A stretch of 12,117 nucleotides of DNA from Bifidobacteriaceae bacterium (GCA_031255075.1 JAIRTF010000121.1:1-12117); one strand, 5' to 3'; shown: positions 1 through 7,678, counted from the stretch's first letter. Numbers and translations: made by a program. Notes: generated by a model from the letters alone, not told the origin.

Positions 1-48
1 TGCAAGGAGCTGGAGAAACTCAAAGCCGCCGCGCTGGCCCACAACTAG
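1..48 (+). CDS. C-terminal end of an unidentified protein (partial)
   Basis: The window opens inside a reading frame that gives the 15 residues CKELEKLKAAALAHN and then TAG. The tail is rich in Lys, Glu, Leu and Ala and could be the end of a helix. This is too short to assign a family. The tandem repeats that begin 24 bases after the stop make a transposase or IS helper gene possible, but nothing in the residues proves this. It could equally be the end of an ordinary gene. Confidence 0.4.
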   Translation, partial: CKELEKLKAAALAHN

Positions 49-71
49 ACCGGCGGGACCAGGGACTGAAG

Positions 72-163
72 GGATCTGTCTAGTTCAAGCGGAAGGATCT
101 GCCTAGTTCAAGCGAACGGATCTGTCTAGTACAAAGAACCGAATCTGCCTAGTTGGCCGCCTG
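72..163. repeat. Four tandem 23-bp direct repeats
   Basis: Four units lie head to tail with an exact 23-bp period: 72-94, 95-117, 118-140 and 141-163. The shared core is GGATCTGYCTAGTTCAAGC. Units 1 and 2 are nearly identical over 19 bases, unit 3 diverges in the second half, and unit 4 keeps only the first 14 bases. The base before CTAG alternates T, C, T, C. A looser CTGACCTAG follows at 161-169. Arrays of about 20 bp near the ends of IS21-type and some other transposons are known to bind transposase, so an IS end is one reading. A protein-binding array is another. No element boundary or target duplication was found. Confidence 0.8.
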
Positions 164-400
164 ACCTAGCGCTTTACTGGAGCGTCAACCGGGCCTTGAT
201 TGGCGCGGCATCGACCGGCCAAGGGGATGCGGGGAGCACGGTGTGGCGGTGATTCCGTTGGCGCTGTTGGGGGCCTGAAGTTTGAGTCGGGGGTTGGGCG
301 GTTCGCGGTGTTCAGGGTACGGTAGGGTAGGACCAACGTCCACCCAAACACCTCACGAGGGCTGATGCCCAGGTCGGTGCCGACCTGACCCACAGGAGTT
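164..400. other. Intergenic region upstream of hppA
   Basis: About 240 bp without a credible gene. A weak promoter-like pair lies at 294-299 (TTGGGC) and 318-323 (TACGGT, running into TAGGGT at 323-328) with an 18-bp spacer. This would give a leader of roughly 75 bases for hppA. The match to consensus is poor, so it is only a candidate. The leader hairpin and ribosome binding site are listed separately. Confidence 0.35.
370..398 (+). promoter_or_regulatory. hppA leader hairpin plus Shine-Dalgarno
   Basis: AGGTCG (371-376) pairs with CGACCT (381-386) around a GTGC loop, and C370-G387 adds a seventh pair. The hairpin ends 6 bases before the AGGAG at 394-398. AGGAG sits 8 bases before ATG 407 but only 2 bases before GTG 401, so it decides the start in favour of ATG 407. 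Whether the hairpin regulates translation is unknown. Confidence 0.5.
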
Positions 401-406
401 GTGAAT

Positions 407-2782
407 ATGACCTTCCAGACCCTGTCCTCAGTCACGCTGCTCGCCTCTCATCCAGAGGCCGCAGGTGACGCCGCGGATACCGCCACAAGCCTTTCAGGCA
501 GCTCACTCGCCATAGCCGGCGTGGTCGCGTTAGTCGCGATCTTGTCGCTGGCCATAGCCGGTGCGCTGAGGGCCAAAGTCCTGGCCGCCGCCAAGGGCAG
601 CCCCAAGATGCAAGAGATCGCCGAAGCAGTCCAACAAGGCGCCACCGCCTACCTCAAACGCCAGTTCCGAACCCTGGGCGGGTTTGTGATCATTGTCATG
701 GCATTGCTGGCGTTGCTCCCAGGCACCCCAGCGGTCAGGACCGGGCGAGCGGTGTCCTTCCTAGTGGGCGCCGCCTTCTCAGCGGCCATTGGCTACCTGG
801 GCATGTGGCTGGCCACCCGCGCCAACTTGCGGGTCGCCGCGGCCGCCGCGGCCGATGCCGAAAACGGCCGCGAAATCGGAGCCTCCATCGCTTTCAAGAC
901 CGGCGGCGTGGTTGGCATGACCACAGTGGGACTGGGGCTGCTGGGCGCTTCCGTGGTGGTGATCATCTTCCGCAATGACGCACCGGCTGTGCTGGAAGGC
1001 TTCGGCTTTGGTGCCGCCCTGCTGGCCATGTTCATGCGCGTAGGCGGCGGCATCTTCACCAAGGCTGCAGACGTGGGCGCGGACCTGGTTGGCAAAGTGG
1101 AACAAGGCATCCCCGAAGATGACCCCCGCAACGCTGCCACCATTGCTGACAACGTGGGCGATAACGTAGGCGACTGCGCCGGTATGGCCGCCGACTTGTT
1201 CGAGTCTTATGCGGTGACGCTGGTAGCTTCTCTGATCCTGGGCAAGGCCGCATTTGGTGAACACGGATTGATCTTCCCGCTGATAGTGCCGGCCATTGGA
1301 GCTGTCACTGCGGCTATTGGGGTGTTCATCACCCGGGTACGCAAGGGCGAATCCGGCCTGCGAGCCATCTACCGCGGCTTCTACCTATCAGCGCTGATCG
1401 CCGCAGTACTAACAGCCGCCGCCACCTACATCTACCTACCTGGTTCCTATGCGGACTTTGGCAACGAGGCCCTGAAAGATCTCGGAACTGCCGACCCGCG
1501 GCCGGCCGTGGTGGGCGCCGTGGCCATCGGCATTGTGCTGGCTGGTTTGATCTTGTGGATCACCGGTTACTTCACGGGCACCGAATCGCGTCCAACCAAA
1601 CATGTCGCCAAGACCACCACCACCGGCCCAGCCACCGTGGTGTTGGCCGGTATAGCCGTAGGCCTGGAATCCGCCGTCTACACCGCCGGCACCATTGCCG
1701 CCGCCTTGTGCGGATTGTTCCTGCTGTCCGGCGGCAACATGACCATGGCACTGTTCCTGGTGGCGCTGGCCGGTTGCGGCCTGTTGACCACAGTCGGAGT
1801 GATCGTGGCCATGGACACCTTCGGGCCGGTTTCCGACAACGCCCAAGGCATCGCCGAAATGTCTGGCGAGGTTGGCCCAGAGGCGGCCGCCGCGCTGACC
1901 GATCTGGATGCCGTTGGCAACACCACCAAAGCCATCACCAAAGGCATCGCCATCGCCACCGCTGTGTTGGCCGCCACCGCCCTGTTTGGCTCCTACAACG
2001 ACGCGGTTCAGAGCGCTGTACGTGAACTCGGCGCCAAACTGGCCCAAGGCGGCTTCCTCGACTCGATGGGCGAATACCAAATCATCCAACCCGTCACCCT
2101 GGTAGGCGTGATCCTGGGCGCAGCCGTCGTATTCATGTTCTCCGGGTTGGCGGTCGATGCCGTGACCAGGGCCGCCAGCGCCATCGTCCTGGTGGTGCGG
2201 CGCCAGTTCCGTAACGAACCGCGCATCATGACCGGTGAGGTCAAGCCGGACTACTCCGAAGTGGTGGACATTTGCACCCGTGATTCGTTGCGGGAACTGG
2301 TTGCACCTGGACTGTTGGCGGCCTTCTCACCGGTGGCCGTAGGCCTGGGCCTGGGCGTGGGCCCGCTGGCCGGGTTCCTTGGCGGGGCCATCACCACCGG
2401 TCTGCTGATGGCCGTGTTCTTGGCCAACTCCGGCGGTGCTTGGGACAACGCCAAGAAGCTGATCGAAGACGGCCACCACGGCGGCAAGAACTCAGACTCC
2501 CATGCGGCGGCGGTTATTGGTGACACGGTGGGCGACCCGTTCAAGGACACCGCCGGGCCGGCCATCAACCCGCTTATCAAGGTAATGAACCTGGTCAGCG
2601 TGCTGATAGCGCCACTGGTGGTGAACATGTCGCTGCACGAGGATTCAAACCACGCGCTGCGGATCGGCTGCGCTTGCCTGGCCGGCCTGGTGGCCGTTGG
2701 CCCAGTGATTTGGGCGCGGCTGCGGGCTTCGCGGATTGACCGGCTGGCCAAACGCGAAGAACTCGAAAAGGCCCTGGCCTAA
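407..2782 (+). CDS. hppA: K+-independent membrane proton-translocating pyrophosphatase
   Basis: This multi-spanning membrane protein (791 aa) hydrolyses pyrophosphate and pumps H+ out of the cytoplasm. The first membrane segment is at about residues 30-50, and further hydrophobic segments run to the C-terminus, as expected for the roughly 16-helix family. The pyrophosphate/Mg site motif DVGADLVGKVE is at 222-232 and is followed by the Asp-rich DNVGDNVGDCAG. The third acidic motif, DTVGDPFKDTAGP, begins at D706. In GNTTKAIT (504-511), K508 and T511 occupy the two positions that are Ala and Gly in K+-dependent enzymes, so this pump should not need K+. A GTG at 401 is in frame but too close to AGGAG. 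The gene stands alone, facing a convergent neighbour. H+ rather than Na+ transport is inferred from the K+-independent subclass. Confidence 0.97.
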   Translation: MTFQTLSSVTLLASHPEAAGDAADTATSLSGSSLAIAGVVALVAILSLAIAGALRAKVLAAAKGSPKMQEIAEAVQQGATAYLKRQFRTLGGFVIIVMALLALLPGTPAVRTGRAVSFLVGAAFSAAIGYLGMWLATRANLRVAAAAAADAENGREIGASIAFKTGGVVGMTTVGLGLLGASVVVIIFRNDAPAVLEGFGFGAALLAMFMRVGGGIFTKAADVGADLVGKVEQGIPEDDPRNAATIADNVGDNVGDCAGMAADLFESYAVTLVASLILGKAAFGEHGLIFPLIVPAIGAVTAAIGVFITRVRKGESGLRAIYRGFYLSALIAAVLTAAATYIYLPGSYADFGNEALKDLGTADPRPAVVGAVAIGIVLAGLILWITGYFTGTESRPTKHVAKTTTTGPATVVLAGIAVGLESAVYTAGTIAAALCGLFLLSGGNMTMALFLVALAGCGLLTTVGVIVAMDTFGPVSDNAQGIAEMSGEVGPEAAAALTDLDAVGNTTKAITKGIAIATAVLAATALFGSYNDAVQSAVRELGAKLAQGGFLDSMGEYQIIQPVTLVGVILGAAVVFMFSGLAVDAVTRAASAIVLVVRRQFRNEPRIMTGEVKPDYSEVVDICTRDSLRELVAPGLLAAFSPVAVGLGLGVGPLAGFLGGAITTGLLMAVFLANSGGAWDNAKKLIEDGHHGGKNSDSHAAAVIGDTVGDPFKDTAGPAINPLIKVMNLVSVLIAPLVVNMSLHEDSNHALRIGCACLAGLVAVGPVIWARLRASRIDRLAKREELEKALA

Positions 2783-2803
2783 GCCCTTCGCTGCCGCGGC
2801 ATC

Positions 2804-2827
2804 CCGCCTGGGCTGACGCCCAGGCGG
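2804..2827. terminator. Bidirectional hairpin terminator
   Basis: CCGCCTGGGC (2804-2813) and GCCCAGGCGG (2818-2827) form a perfect 10-bp GC-rich stem around a TGAC loop. It lies 21 bases after the hppA stop and 22 bases beyond the stop of the convergent AIM24-family gene. There is no T-run on either side, which is common for actinobacterial terminators. Its position between converging genes suggests it serves both. Confidence 0.7.
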
Positions 2828-2849
2828 CCATCCGCTAGTTGGAGTTCGG

Positions 2850-3530
2850 TCAGTTACGGCCGGGCATGATGTTGGCGATGGCTTGCGCCACCCGCGGCAG
2901 AGTGATGGTCTGCAGCACAATCCGGCCCGGTCCCTTGACCACAGTGTTGGAGAAGCCTTCGCCACCCAGCAGCTTGTTCTTCAGGCCGGAGACAGCCCGG
3001 ATGTCCATGGAACAGCTGGCATCCATCATGACCAGGTTGCCATTGTCCACCAGGATCTCTTCGCCGGCTTGCAGGGTCTTGGACACGGCGGAGCCATCCA
3101 CCTCAATGAACACCGTGCCCTGGCCGCTGAACTGCTGCATGACGAACCCTTCACCGCCGAAGAACCCGGCCGCCAGCTTCCTTTGGAAGAAGACAGAGAA
3201 TTGCACACCCAACTCCGAAGCCAAGAAGGCTGATTTCTGGGCGATGATCGGCATCTGCGGAGTCACCTGCACAGGCCAGATGGAACCTACGAAGGTTGAA
3301 CCGAAAGCGATGTAGCCGGGGCCACCCTCCGGCCAGTAGGTGTTCTGGAAGATGGATTCGCGGCTGATGGCCCGGCCCAAGGCCGCTCCCATGCCGCCGC
3401 TGGCTTCCGTTTTCATCTGCATGTTGGGGCTCATCCAAACCATGGAGCCCTTCTCGGTCCGCATCCCTTCACCGGGCTGGAGGTAGCACTCCACAACCGG
3501 CATGGGCTCACCCAGAATCTGATGTTGCAT
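2850..3530 (-). CDS. AIM24 / TIGR00266 family protein
   Basis: A soluble protein of 226 aa of the AIM24 (TIGR00266, DUF124) family, at the usual bacterial length. Family features visible are MQHQILGEPMPVVECYLQPGE at the N-terminus, the Gly-rich segment SGGMGAALGRAISRES (about 44-59), the GFFGGEGFVMQQFSGQG block near the middle, and the closing GLKNKLLGGEGF. The fold resembles the beta-rich TRAP (Trp RNA-binding attenuation protein) domain. No catalytic residues are known for bacterial members and their function is unsettled; the yeast namesake is mitochondrial. No signal peptide or membrane segment is seen. The start is well set by AAAGGAGT (3538-3545, minus strand) 7 bases before the ATG. 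It is separated from the upstream GH65 gene by 110 bases, so it may have its own promoter. Confidence 0.9.
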   Translation of the reverse strand: MQHQILGEPMPVVECYLQPGEGMRTEKGSMVWMSPNMQMKTEASGGMGAALGRAISRESIFQNTYWPEGGPGYIAFGSTFVGSIWPVQVTPQMPIIAQKSAFLASELGVQFSVFFQRKLAAGFFGGEGFVMQQFSGQGTVFIEVDGSAVSKTLQAGEEILVDNGNLVMMDASCSMDIRAVSGLKNKLLGGEGFSNTVVKGPGRIVLQTITLPRVAQAIANIMPGRN

Positions 3531-3640
3531 GGCAATTACTCCTTTGATGGGGTACTAGTGCATCAAAGGTATACCGCCGCCCCGGCTCAGATCGGAATCC
3601 CGGACGCAGAGGCGGCCACCAAGTGCGGCCAGCGCTGGAG
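3531..3640 (-). promoter_or_regulatory. Possible promoter of the AIM24-family gene and GH65 3' palindrome
   Basis: On the minus strand, TATACC (complement of 3568-3573) is a fair -10 hexamer. It would start RNA near 3561, about 30 bases before the AIM24-family ATG. No convincing -35 is seen at the right distance. At the other end, CCAGCGCTGG (3629-3638) is a 10-bp palindrome just past the GH65 stop and may help end that transcript. Confidence 0.3.
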
Positions 3641-6184
3641 CTAGGCCTCCCCGACCGGTGTTTCTGGCAACTCATCAGCGGAGTTGGGAACCGTGGCGGT
3701 GATGACGGAGCCGTCGGCTCGTTTGGTGCCGGCGATGTCCCGGGCCGTCGGCGCTCCCAGCAACCGTGGTCCCTGATCCTCCAACCGCACCACCACTGTC
3801 TTTGCCCGCACCGGCACCTTCTGGCCACGAACCCACACATCCACACCTGGGCCGTCCTTGACGGTCAACTCCAACCGGTCTTGGAACAGGGCCACAGCCA
3901 ATTGCGATTCATCCAACTGGATCTGGAACTTCATCCCGTCCCACAGCTCCGGCAGCCGCGGGTCAAATGAGAACCGGCCATTGGCGTCCCTGAACCCGGC
4001 GAAGCCGTAGACCAGCACCGACCAAGCGCCACCGGCGGAGGCCACGTGGACGCCGTCCGAGGCGTTAGAATGCAGGTTGCCCAGGTCCACATAGAGCGCC
4101 GCGCAGAAGTATTTCTGGGCCAGTTCCTGGTAGCCCACATCGGCCGCCATGATGGCCTGGGCCACGGCGCTGAGCGAAGAATCGCCGGTGGTGATCGGGT
4201 CGTAGTAGTCAAAGTCCGCCAGTTTCTCAGCGGCTGTGAACTCTTCTGGGCAGAGGAACTGGGCCAACACTACATCGGCCTGTTTCAGCACCTGGAAGCG
4301 GTAAATCACCAGCGGGTGGTAGTACAGCAGCAGCGGCCGCTTGTCTTGGGGGGTTTCATCCAGGTCCCACAGTTCCTTCTCCAGGAACTGGTCGTCTTGA
4401 GGGTGGATACCCATCGACGAATCGAACGGGATGTGCATCGAGTCAGCCGCCTGCAGCCAGTCCGCCCGCTCATTCGGTTTCAACCCCAGCCGGGCCTGAA
4501 TCTGCTCAAAGGCCAGCGGGTCGGAATGCTCAATCAGGTCCAGCGCCCGGGCCGCCGCCCGCAGGTTGAAGCGGGCCATCACGTTGGTGAAGAGGTTGTC
4601 ATTGACCACGGTGGTGTATTCATCTGGGCCGGTCACGCCATGGATGTGGAACTCGGCCGGGCCGCCGCCACCATCTGCTCGCATGAATCCCAGTCCGTTC
4701 CACATGCGGGCCGTTTCCACCAGGATGTCGATCGCTTCCCGGGTCAGGAAGTCGACATCCTTGGTGGCCTGCAGGTACTGCATCAACGCATAGGCAATGT
4801 CCGCGTCGATGTGATACTGAGCGGTGCCGGCAGCATAGAAGGCAGAGGCTTCCTCGCCGTTGATGGTGCGCCAGGCGTATAGGGCGCCAACCTCAGACAA
4901 TTCGAGGGCCCGGCGGCGCGCGGCATCGAGCATGGTGTACCGGTAGCGCAACGCGTTACGGGCCCAAATCGGCGTGGTGTACGTCAGGAACGGCACCACG
5001 TAGATTTCCGAATCCCAGAAGTGGTGCCCTGAATAGCCGGAGCCGCTGACCCCCTTGGCCGGAATGCCGGCCCCTTCGGACCTGGCCGAAGCTTGCAGCA
5101 CCTGGAACAGATTCCAACGGACCGCCTGCTGGGTGGCGCCCTGGCCCAACACTTCCACGTCGGAGCGGGCCCAGAACTGATCAAGGTAGAGACGTTGGTC
5201 TTGTTGAAGCGCCTTGGCGCCGTGGGCCGAAGCCCGGTCCAAGGTCAGTTGGCAGCGCCGTTCCAACTCTGCGTTGGGCACCCCGCGCGATGAATGGTAG
5301 GCCACCAGTTTGGTCAGTTTGACCGGCACCCCGGCCCGGGCTTGGACCGTGAACAAGGTTTCCGTCAAATCCGGGGTGACCCGGTCGGAACGGGTGAAGG
5401 CGTTATCGGTTTCCAGCAGGTGTTCAGCCCCGACGGTCACCGTCATACCTGAATTGGCGCACCGGTAACCCAAGAAGCTGCGCCCCTGGGCTGGGTCTTC
5501 CTCAGCCAGCTCCGCTTCCAAGACCCGGTCTGGGAAGGTTTCGGTCTTGCGCGGATCCCAAGTCGGGTTGCCGGCATCCGGCCCGGACACGTGATACTCA
5601 TCTTCACCGTCTTGCCGGTTGATGACCTGCGAAGATAGCGTCAGCGGCGCGTCGCGGTCCAAGACCACCTCATAGGTCATCAGCGCCAGGTGCCGTTCGG
5701 TCAGGGAGGCCATCCGGGTTGAAACAATGTGCGCCCGGTTGCCGGAGGGGGTCCGCCAGATCAGTTCTCGCCGCAGTTCGCCGCCCCTGAAATCCAACAC
5801 CCGCTCATAACGTTCCAGGTCAGCCACGGATAGCAGGAGCGGTTCGTCGTCGACATACAGTCGGATCACCTTCGGGTCCGGCACGTTGACCATGGTTTGA
5901 CCCACGGTGGCGAACCCGTAGGCCTCTTCGGCGTGGCGGATGCGGAACGTCTCATGGAAGCCGTTGATGTAGGTGCCATGTTCGTAGGCGACCCGGCCTT
6001 CTTCCGGGTTGCCGCGCATGCCCAGGTAGCCGTTGCCGGTAGCGAACAGTGTTTCGGTGACACCCAGATCGTTTTGGCGGGGCGAAACCTCGCGCAGAGC
6101 CCAGGGGTCAGCCGGGAACCGGGTTCTGTCAATTGCGCCGCCGGCCGCTTCCCGCATCGGGTCATGTCCCGTCTGCCCAGTCAT
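3641..6184 (-). CDS. Glycoside hydrolase family 65 protein, probable disaccharide phosphorylase
   Basis: This cytoplasmic protein (847 aa) has family 65 architecture: an N-terminal beta-sandwich (about 25-280), a linker, an (alpha/alpha)6 barrel (about 340-740) and a C-terminal beta-sheet domain. The barrel motif HHFWDSEIY includes D391 and E393. The general acid is E522 in VTGPDEY. The GDSSLS loop (667-672) lies where phosphorylases bind phosphate, and NLHSNASDGVHVASAGGAW is the conserved second barrel signature. The family cleaves maltose, trehalose, kojibiose or nigerose with phosphate to give beta-glucose 1-phosphate; the sequence does not tell me which. No beta-phosphoglucomutase gene is adjacent, although one often accompanies this family. 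The ATG has AAGGA 5 bases upstream. A few family members are hydrolases or act on other sugars, so phosphorylase is likely rather than proven. Confidence 0.92.
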   Translation of the reverse strand: MTGQTGHDPMREAAGGAIDRTRFPADPWALREVSPRQNDLGVTETLFATGNGYLGMRGNPEEGRVAYEHGTYINGFHETFRIRHAEEAYGFATVGQTMVNVPDPKVIRLYVDDEPLLLSVADLERYERVLDFRGGELRRELIWRTPSGNRAHIVSTRMASLTERHLALMTYEVVLDRDAPLTLSSQVINRQDGEDEYHVSGPDAGNPTWDPRKTETFPDRVLEAELAEEDPAQGRSFLGYRCANSGMTVTVGAEHLLETDNAFTRSDRVTPDLTETLFTVQARAGVPVKLTKLVAYHSSRGVPNAELERRCQLTLDRASAHGAKALQQDQRLYLDQFWARSDVEVLGQGATQQAVRWNLFQVLQASARSEGAGIPAKGVSGSGYSGHHFWDSEIYVVPFLTYTTPIWARNALRYRYTMLDAARRRALELSEVGALYAWRTINGEEASAFYAAGTAQYHIDADIAYALMQYLQATKDVDFLTREAIDILVETARMWNGLGFMRADGGGGPAEFHIHGVTGPDEYTTVVNDNLFTNVMARFNLRAAARALDLIEHSDPLAFEQIQARLGLKPNERADWLQAADSMHIPFDSSMGIHPQDDQFLEKELWDLDETPQDKRPLLLYYHPLVIYRFQVLKQADVVLAQFLCPEEFTAAEKLADFDYYDPITTGDSSLSAVAQAIMAADVGYQELAQKYFCAALYVDLGNLHSNASDGVHVASAGGAWSVLVYGFAGFRDANGRFSFDPRLPELWDGMKFQIQLDESQLAVALFQDRLELTVKDGPGVDVWVRGQKVPVRAKTVVVRLEDQGPRLLGAPTARDIAGTKRADGSVITATVPNSADELPETPVGEA

Positions 6185-6406
6185 GGTGTTCCTTCCGTCC
6201 TAGTCCCGTCCGGTATGGCACCGGAGGCCATGCCACGGCCAGGCCGCGCAAGGTCCCCAGCTACTATCCTCAAACTTTCCGCCTTCTGGGGTGAAAAAGG
6301 GCCCGATTCGGGTCACAAACTCGTACACTTCTGACAGTTTCGGTCACAATTTCGTAACGAATCCGCATCTGCGCCTGGCCGTGCCGCCCGCTACGCTGAA
6401 ATCACC
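6185..6406. promoter_or_regulatory. Divergent control region between GH65 and alpha/beta hydrolase genes
   Basis: This 222-bp spacer must hold promoters for both genes. On the GH65 side, GGTATGGC (6212-6219) and GCCATGCC (6227-6234) form a hairpin with one G-T pair inside the GH65 leader. No clear -10/-35 pair for GH65 is seen. The other half carries the paired GTnAC-type sites listed separately. For the rightward gene, TACGCT (6392-6397) is a possible -10 only 9 bases before the ATG. Confidence 0.45.
6311..6358 (+). promoter_or_regulatory. Tandem GTnAC-type regulator sites (MtrA/GlnR-like)
   Basis: Two 15-bp copies, GGTCACAAACTCGTA (6311-6325) and GGTCACAATTTCGTA (6342-6356), agree at 13 of 15 bases and begin 31 bp apart, close to three helical turns. 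The second copy reads GTCAC-N6-GTAAC (6343-6358), two half-sites 11 bp apart. OmpR-family regulators such as actinobacterial MtrA and GlnR are known to bind direct GTnAC half-sites of this kind. The sites lie 49-96 bp before the alpha/beta hydrolase ATG. TTCGT-A-ACGAA (6351-6361) is a small palindrome overlapping copy 2. The identity of the regulator is inferred. Confidence 0.5.
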
Positions 6407-7456
6407 ATGCCAGCTACGCAAACTAACACGTCCCCTGCCCGCCGCAAACCGTCCGCCCGCAAACGCCTGATTCGAACTATCGGCTGGTTGGGTTTTGTTG
6501 GAGGCGGTCTGCTGACCCCCAGGTTGGCGGCCCGTTCGGCGGCTCGCTTGTGGTGCAAGCTGCCGGCCAACGCGGGGCGCCGCAAGGACAACCGCCCCTG
6601 GCCTGGCGCACTACAGCAGGTTGACCTTGGGTTGAAAGCACCGCTGGCAGTTGAGACATGGGAGCCTTTCTCCGCCCCCTTGGCCGATGCCGCCGGAGGG
6701 ACCTCCGAAGCAGCCTCCAGTAGCGCCCAAGATGCCGCCGCCCACTCCCCGGCTGACCAGACGGCCGGCGAAACGGCAGGTCAGGGCGCGGCATCGGACA
6801 CCAGGACGGTGTTGCTGGTGCACGGCTGGGGCGGTTGGCGCGGCCAGGTCGCGGCCTTTGTCAAGCCGTTGACGGCGGCTGGCTTCCGGGTGGTGGCGAT
6901 TGACAGCCTGTCGCACGGAGATTCTGGACCGGGCCGGCACGGGCCGAAGTATTCCAGCGGCGGCGAACTGATGCGGTCCCTCGAAGCTTGGGTGGCACAG
7001 AACGGCAACCCCTACGGGGTGATTGCCCATTCCTTGGGCTGCGCGGCTACCTGCCGCATGCTGTTACGGGGAACACTGCAGGCTGAGCGCCTGGTTCTGG
7101 TTTCACCCAGCCCGGATATGCGGAAAATGGCGCGGCGGTTCGCCAAAAGCCTCGGCTTCAAGGAGCGGGCCACCCGGCTGATGAATGAGGAAATGGAAAA
7201 GCGAGCCCAAGGCAGCTTGGCTGATTTCGACATTGGAGACATGGGCGCAACTGGCCAACTGGGCGCCGCGCTGGTGATTCATGACTCGGTCGACAAGGAA
7301 TCTCCCTATGCCGTCTCTGAGGACATAGCCGCCCGCTGGGAAGGTGCTCGGCTGGTCACCACTCAGGGCTTGGGCCACCACCGCATCCTCATAGACCCGG
7401 CAGTTGTGGAACTGGCCGGCGCCTATATGGCCGGTGATGACCAGGCCAGCTTGTAG
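6407..7456 (+). CDS. Alpha/beta hydrolase with N-terminal hydrophobic helix
   Basis: The 349-aa protein has an alpha/beta hydrolase fold. The oxyanion turn is HGWGG at 139-143, and the nucleophile is S209 in AHSLG, where Ala replaces the usual first Gly. The acid is probably D296 in HDSVDKESP and the base H324 in GLGHHRIL. All triad members are present, so it should be active, probably on an ester or thioester; the substrate cannot be read. Residues 20-50 hold a basic, hydrophobic stretch that may tether it to the membrane. Residues 94-133 are an Ala/Ser/Gly-rich linker inserted before the first strong beta strand. No Shine-Dalgarno precedes the ATG, which fits a leaderless mRNA. No other in-frame ATG is near, but the start is less certain than elsewhere. 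Neighbours give no clue to its role. Confidence 0.85.
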   Translation: MPATQTNTSPARRKPSARKRLIRTIGWLGFVGGGLLTPRLAARSAARLWCKLPANAGRRKDNRPWPGALQQVDLGLKAPLAVETWEPFSAPLADAAGGTSEAASSSAQDAAAHSPADQTAGETAGQGAASDTRTVLLVHGWGGWRGQVAAFVKPLTAAGFRVVAIDSLSHGDSGPGRHGPKYSSGGELMRSLEAWVAQNGNPYGVIAHSLGCAATCRMLLRGTLQAERLVLVSPSPDMRKMARRFAKSLGFKERATRLMNEEMEKRAQGSLADFDIGDMGATGQLGAALVIHDSVDKESPYAVSEDIAARWEGARLVTTQGLGHHRILIDPAVVELAGAYMAGDDQASL

Positions 7457-7678
7457 CGAGCGCCAACCCGACAGCGTCCCAGGTGTTCATTTGGACCACC
7501 GGCCGGCGCCATAGGCGCGGCGAGCGATAGCATGACCGCACCGGTCTGGCCGGCCAACTGTTTCTGACGGAACACTGGTGCTGGTCAGCCAACCCGGTTC
7601 AGGGGCCGGCCTACCTTCACGCGATCGGTACGGGCTCACAGACCAGCGGTTTCACGGTTTCAAGACGAGGAGGAACAG
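7457..7678 (+). other. Intergenic region before the SDR gene
   Basis: 222 bp with no gene and no convincing promoter. Visible are a 10-bp palindrome TGGCCGGCCA (7547-7556) and a perfect tandem 8-bp repeat (CGGTTTCA)2 at 7647-7662. The strong ribosome binding site GGAGG (7669-7673) lies 5 bases before the next ATG. Confidence 0.4.

Noticed and set aside
401..409. GTG 401 as the hppA start
   Set aside because: Only 2 bases separate it from AGGAG, while ATG 407 has an 8-base spacing.
779..1264. 161-aa minus-strand frame inside hppA, and similar long antisense frames in hppA, GH65 and thiolase
   Set aside because: These are GC-rich shadow frames opposite well-conserved genes; their translations are His/Gly/Gln-rich and match no family.
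4046..4882. 278-aa plus-strand frame opposite the GH65 gene
   Set aside because: It is antisense to the catalytic barrel of a clear GH65 protein, and its translation shows no domain.
7647..7662. Possible parS centromere half-site (GTTTCACG)
   Set aside because: The second half is a direct repeat (CGGTTTCA twice), not the inverted half TGAAAC that parS needs.
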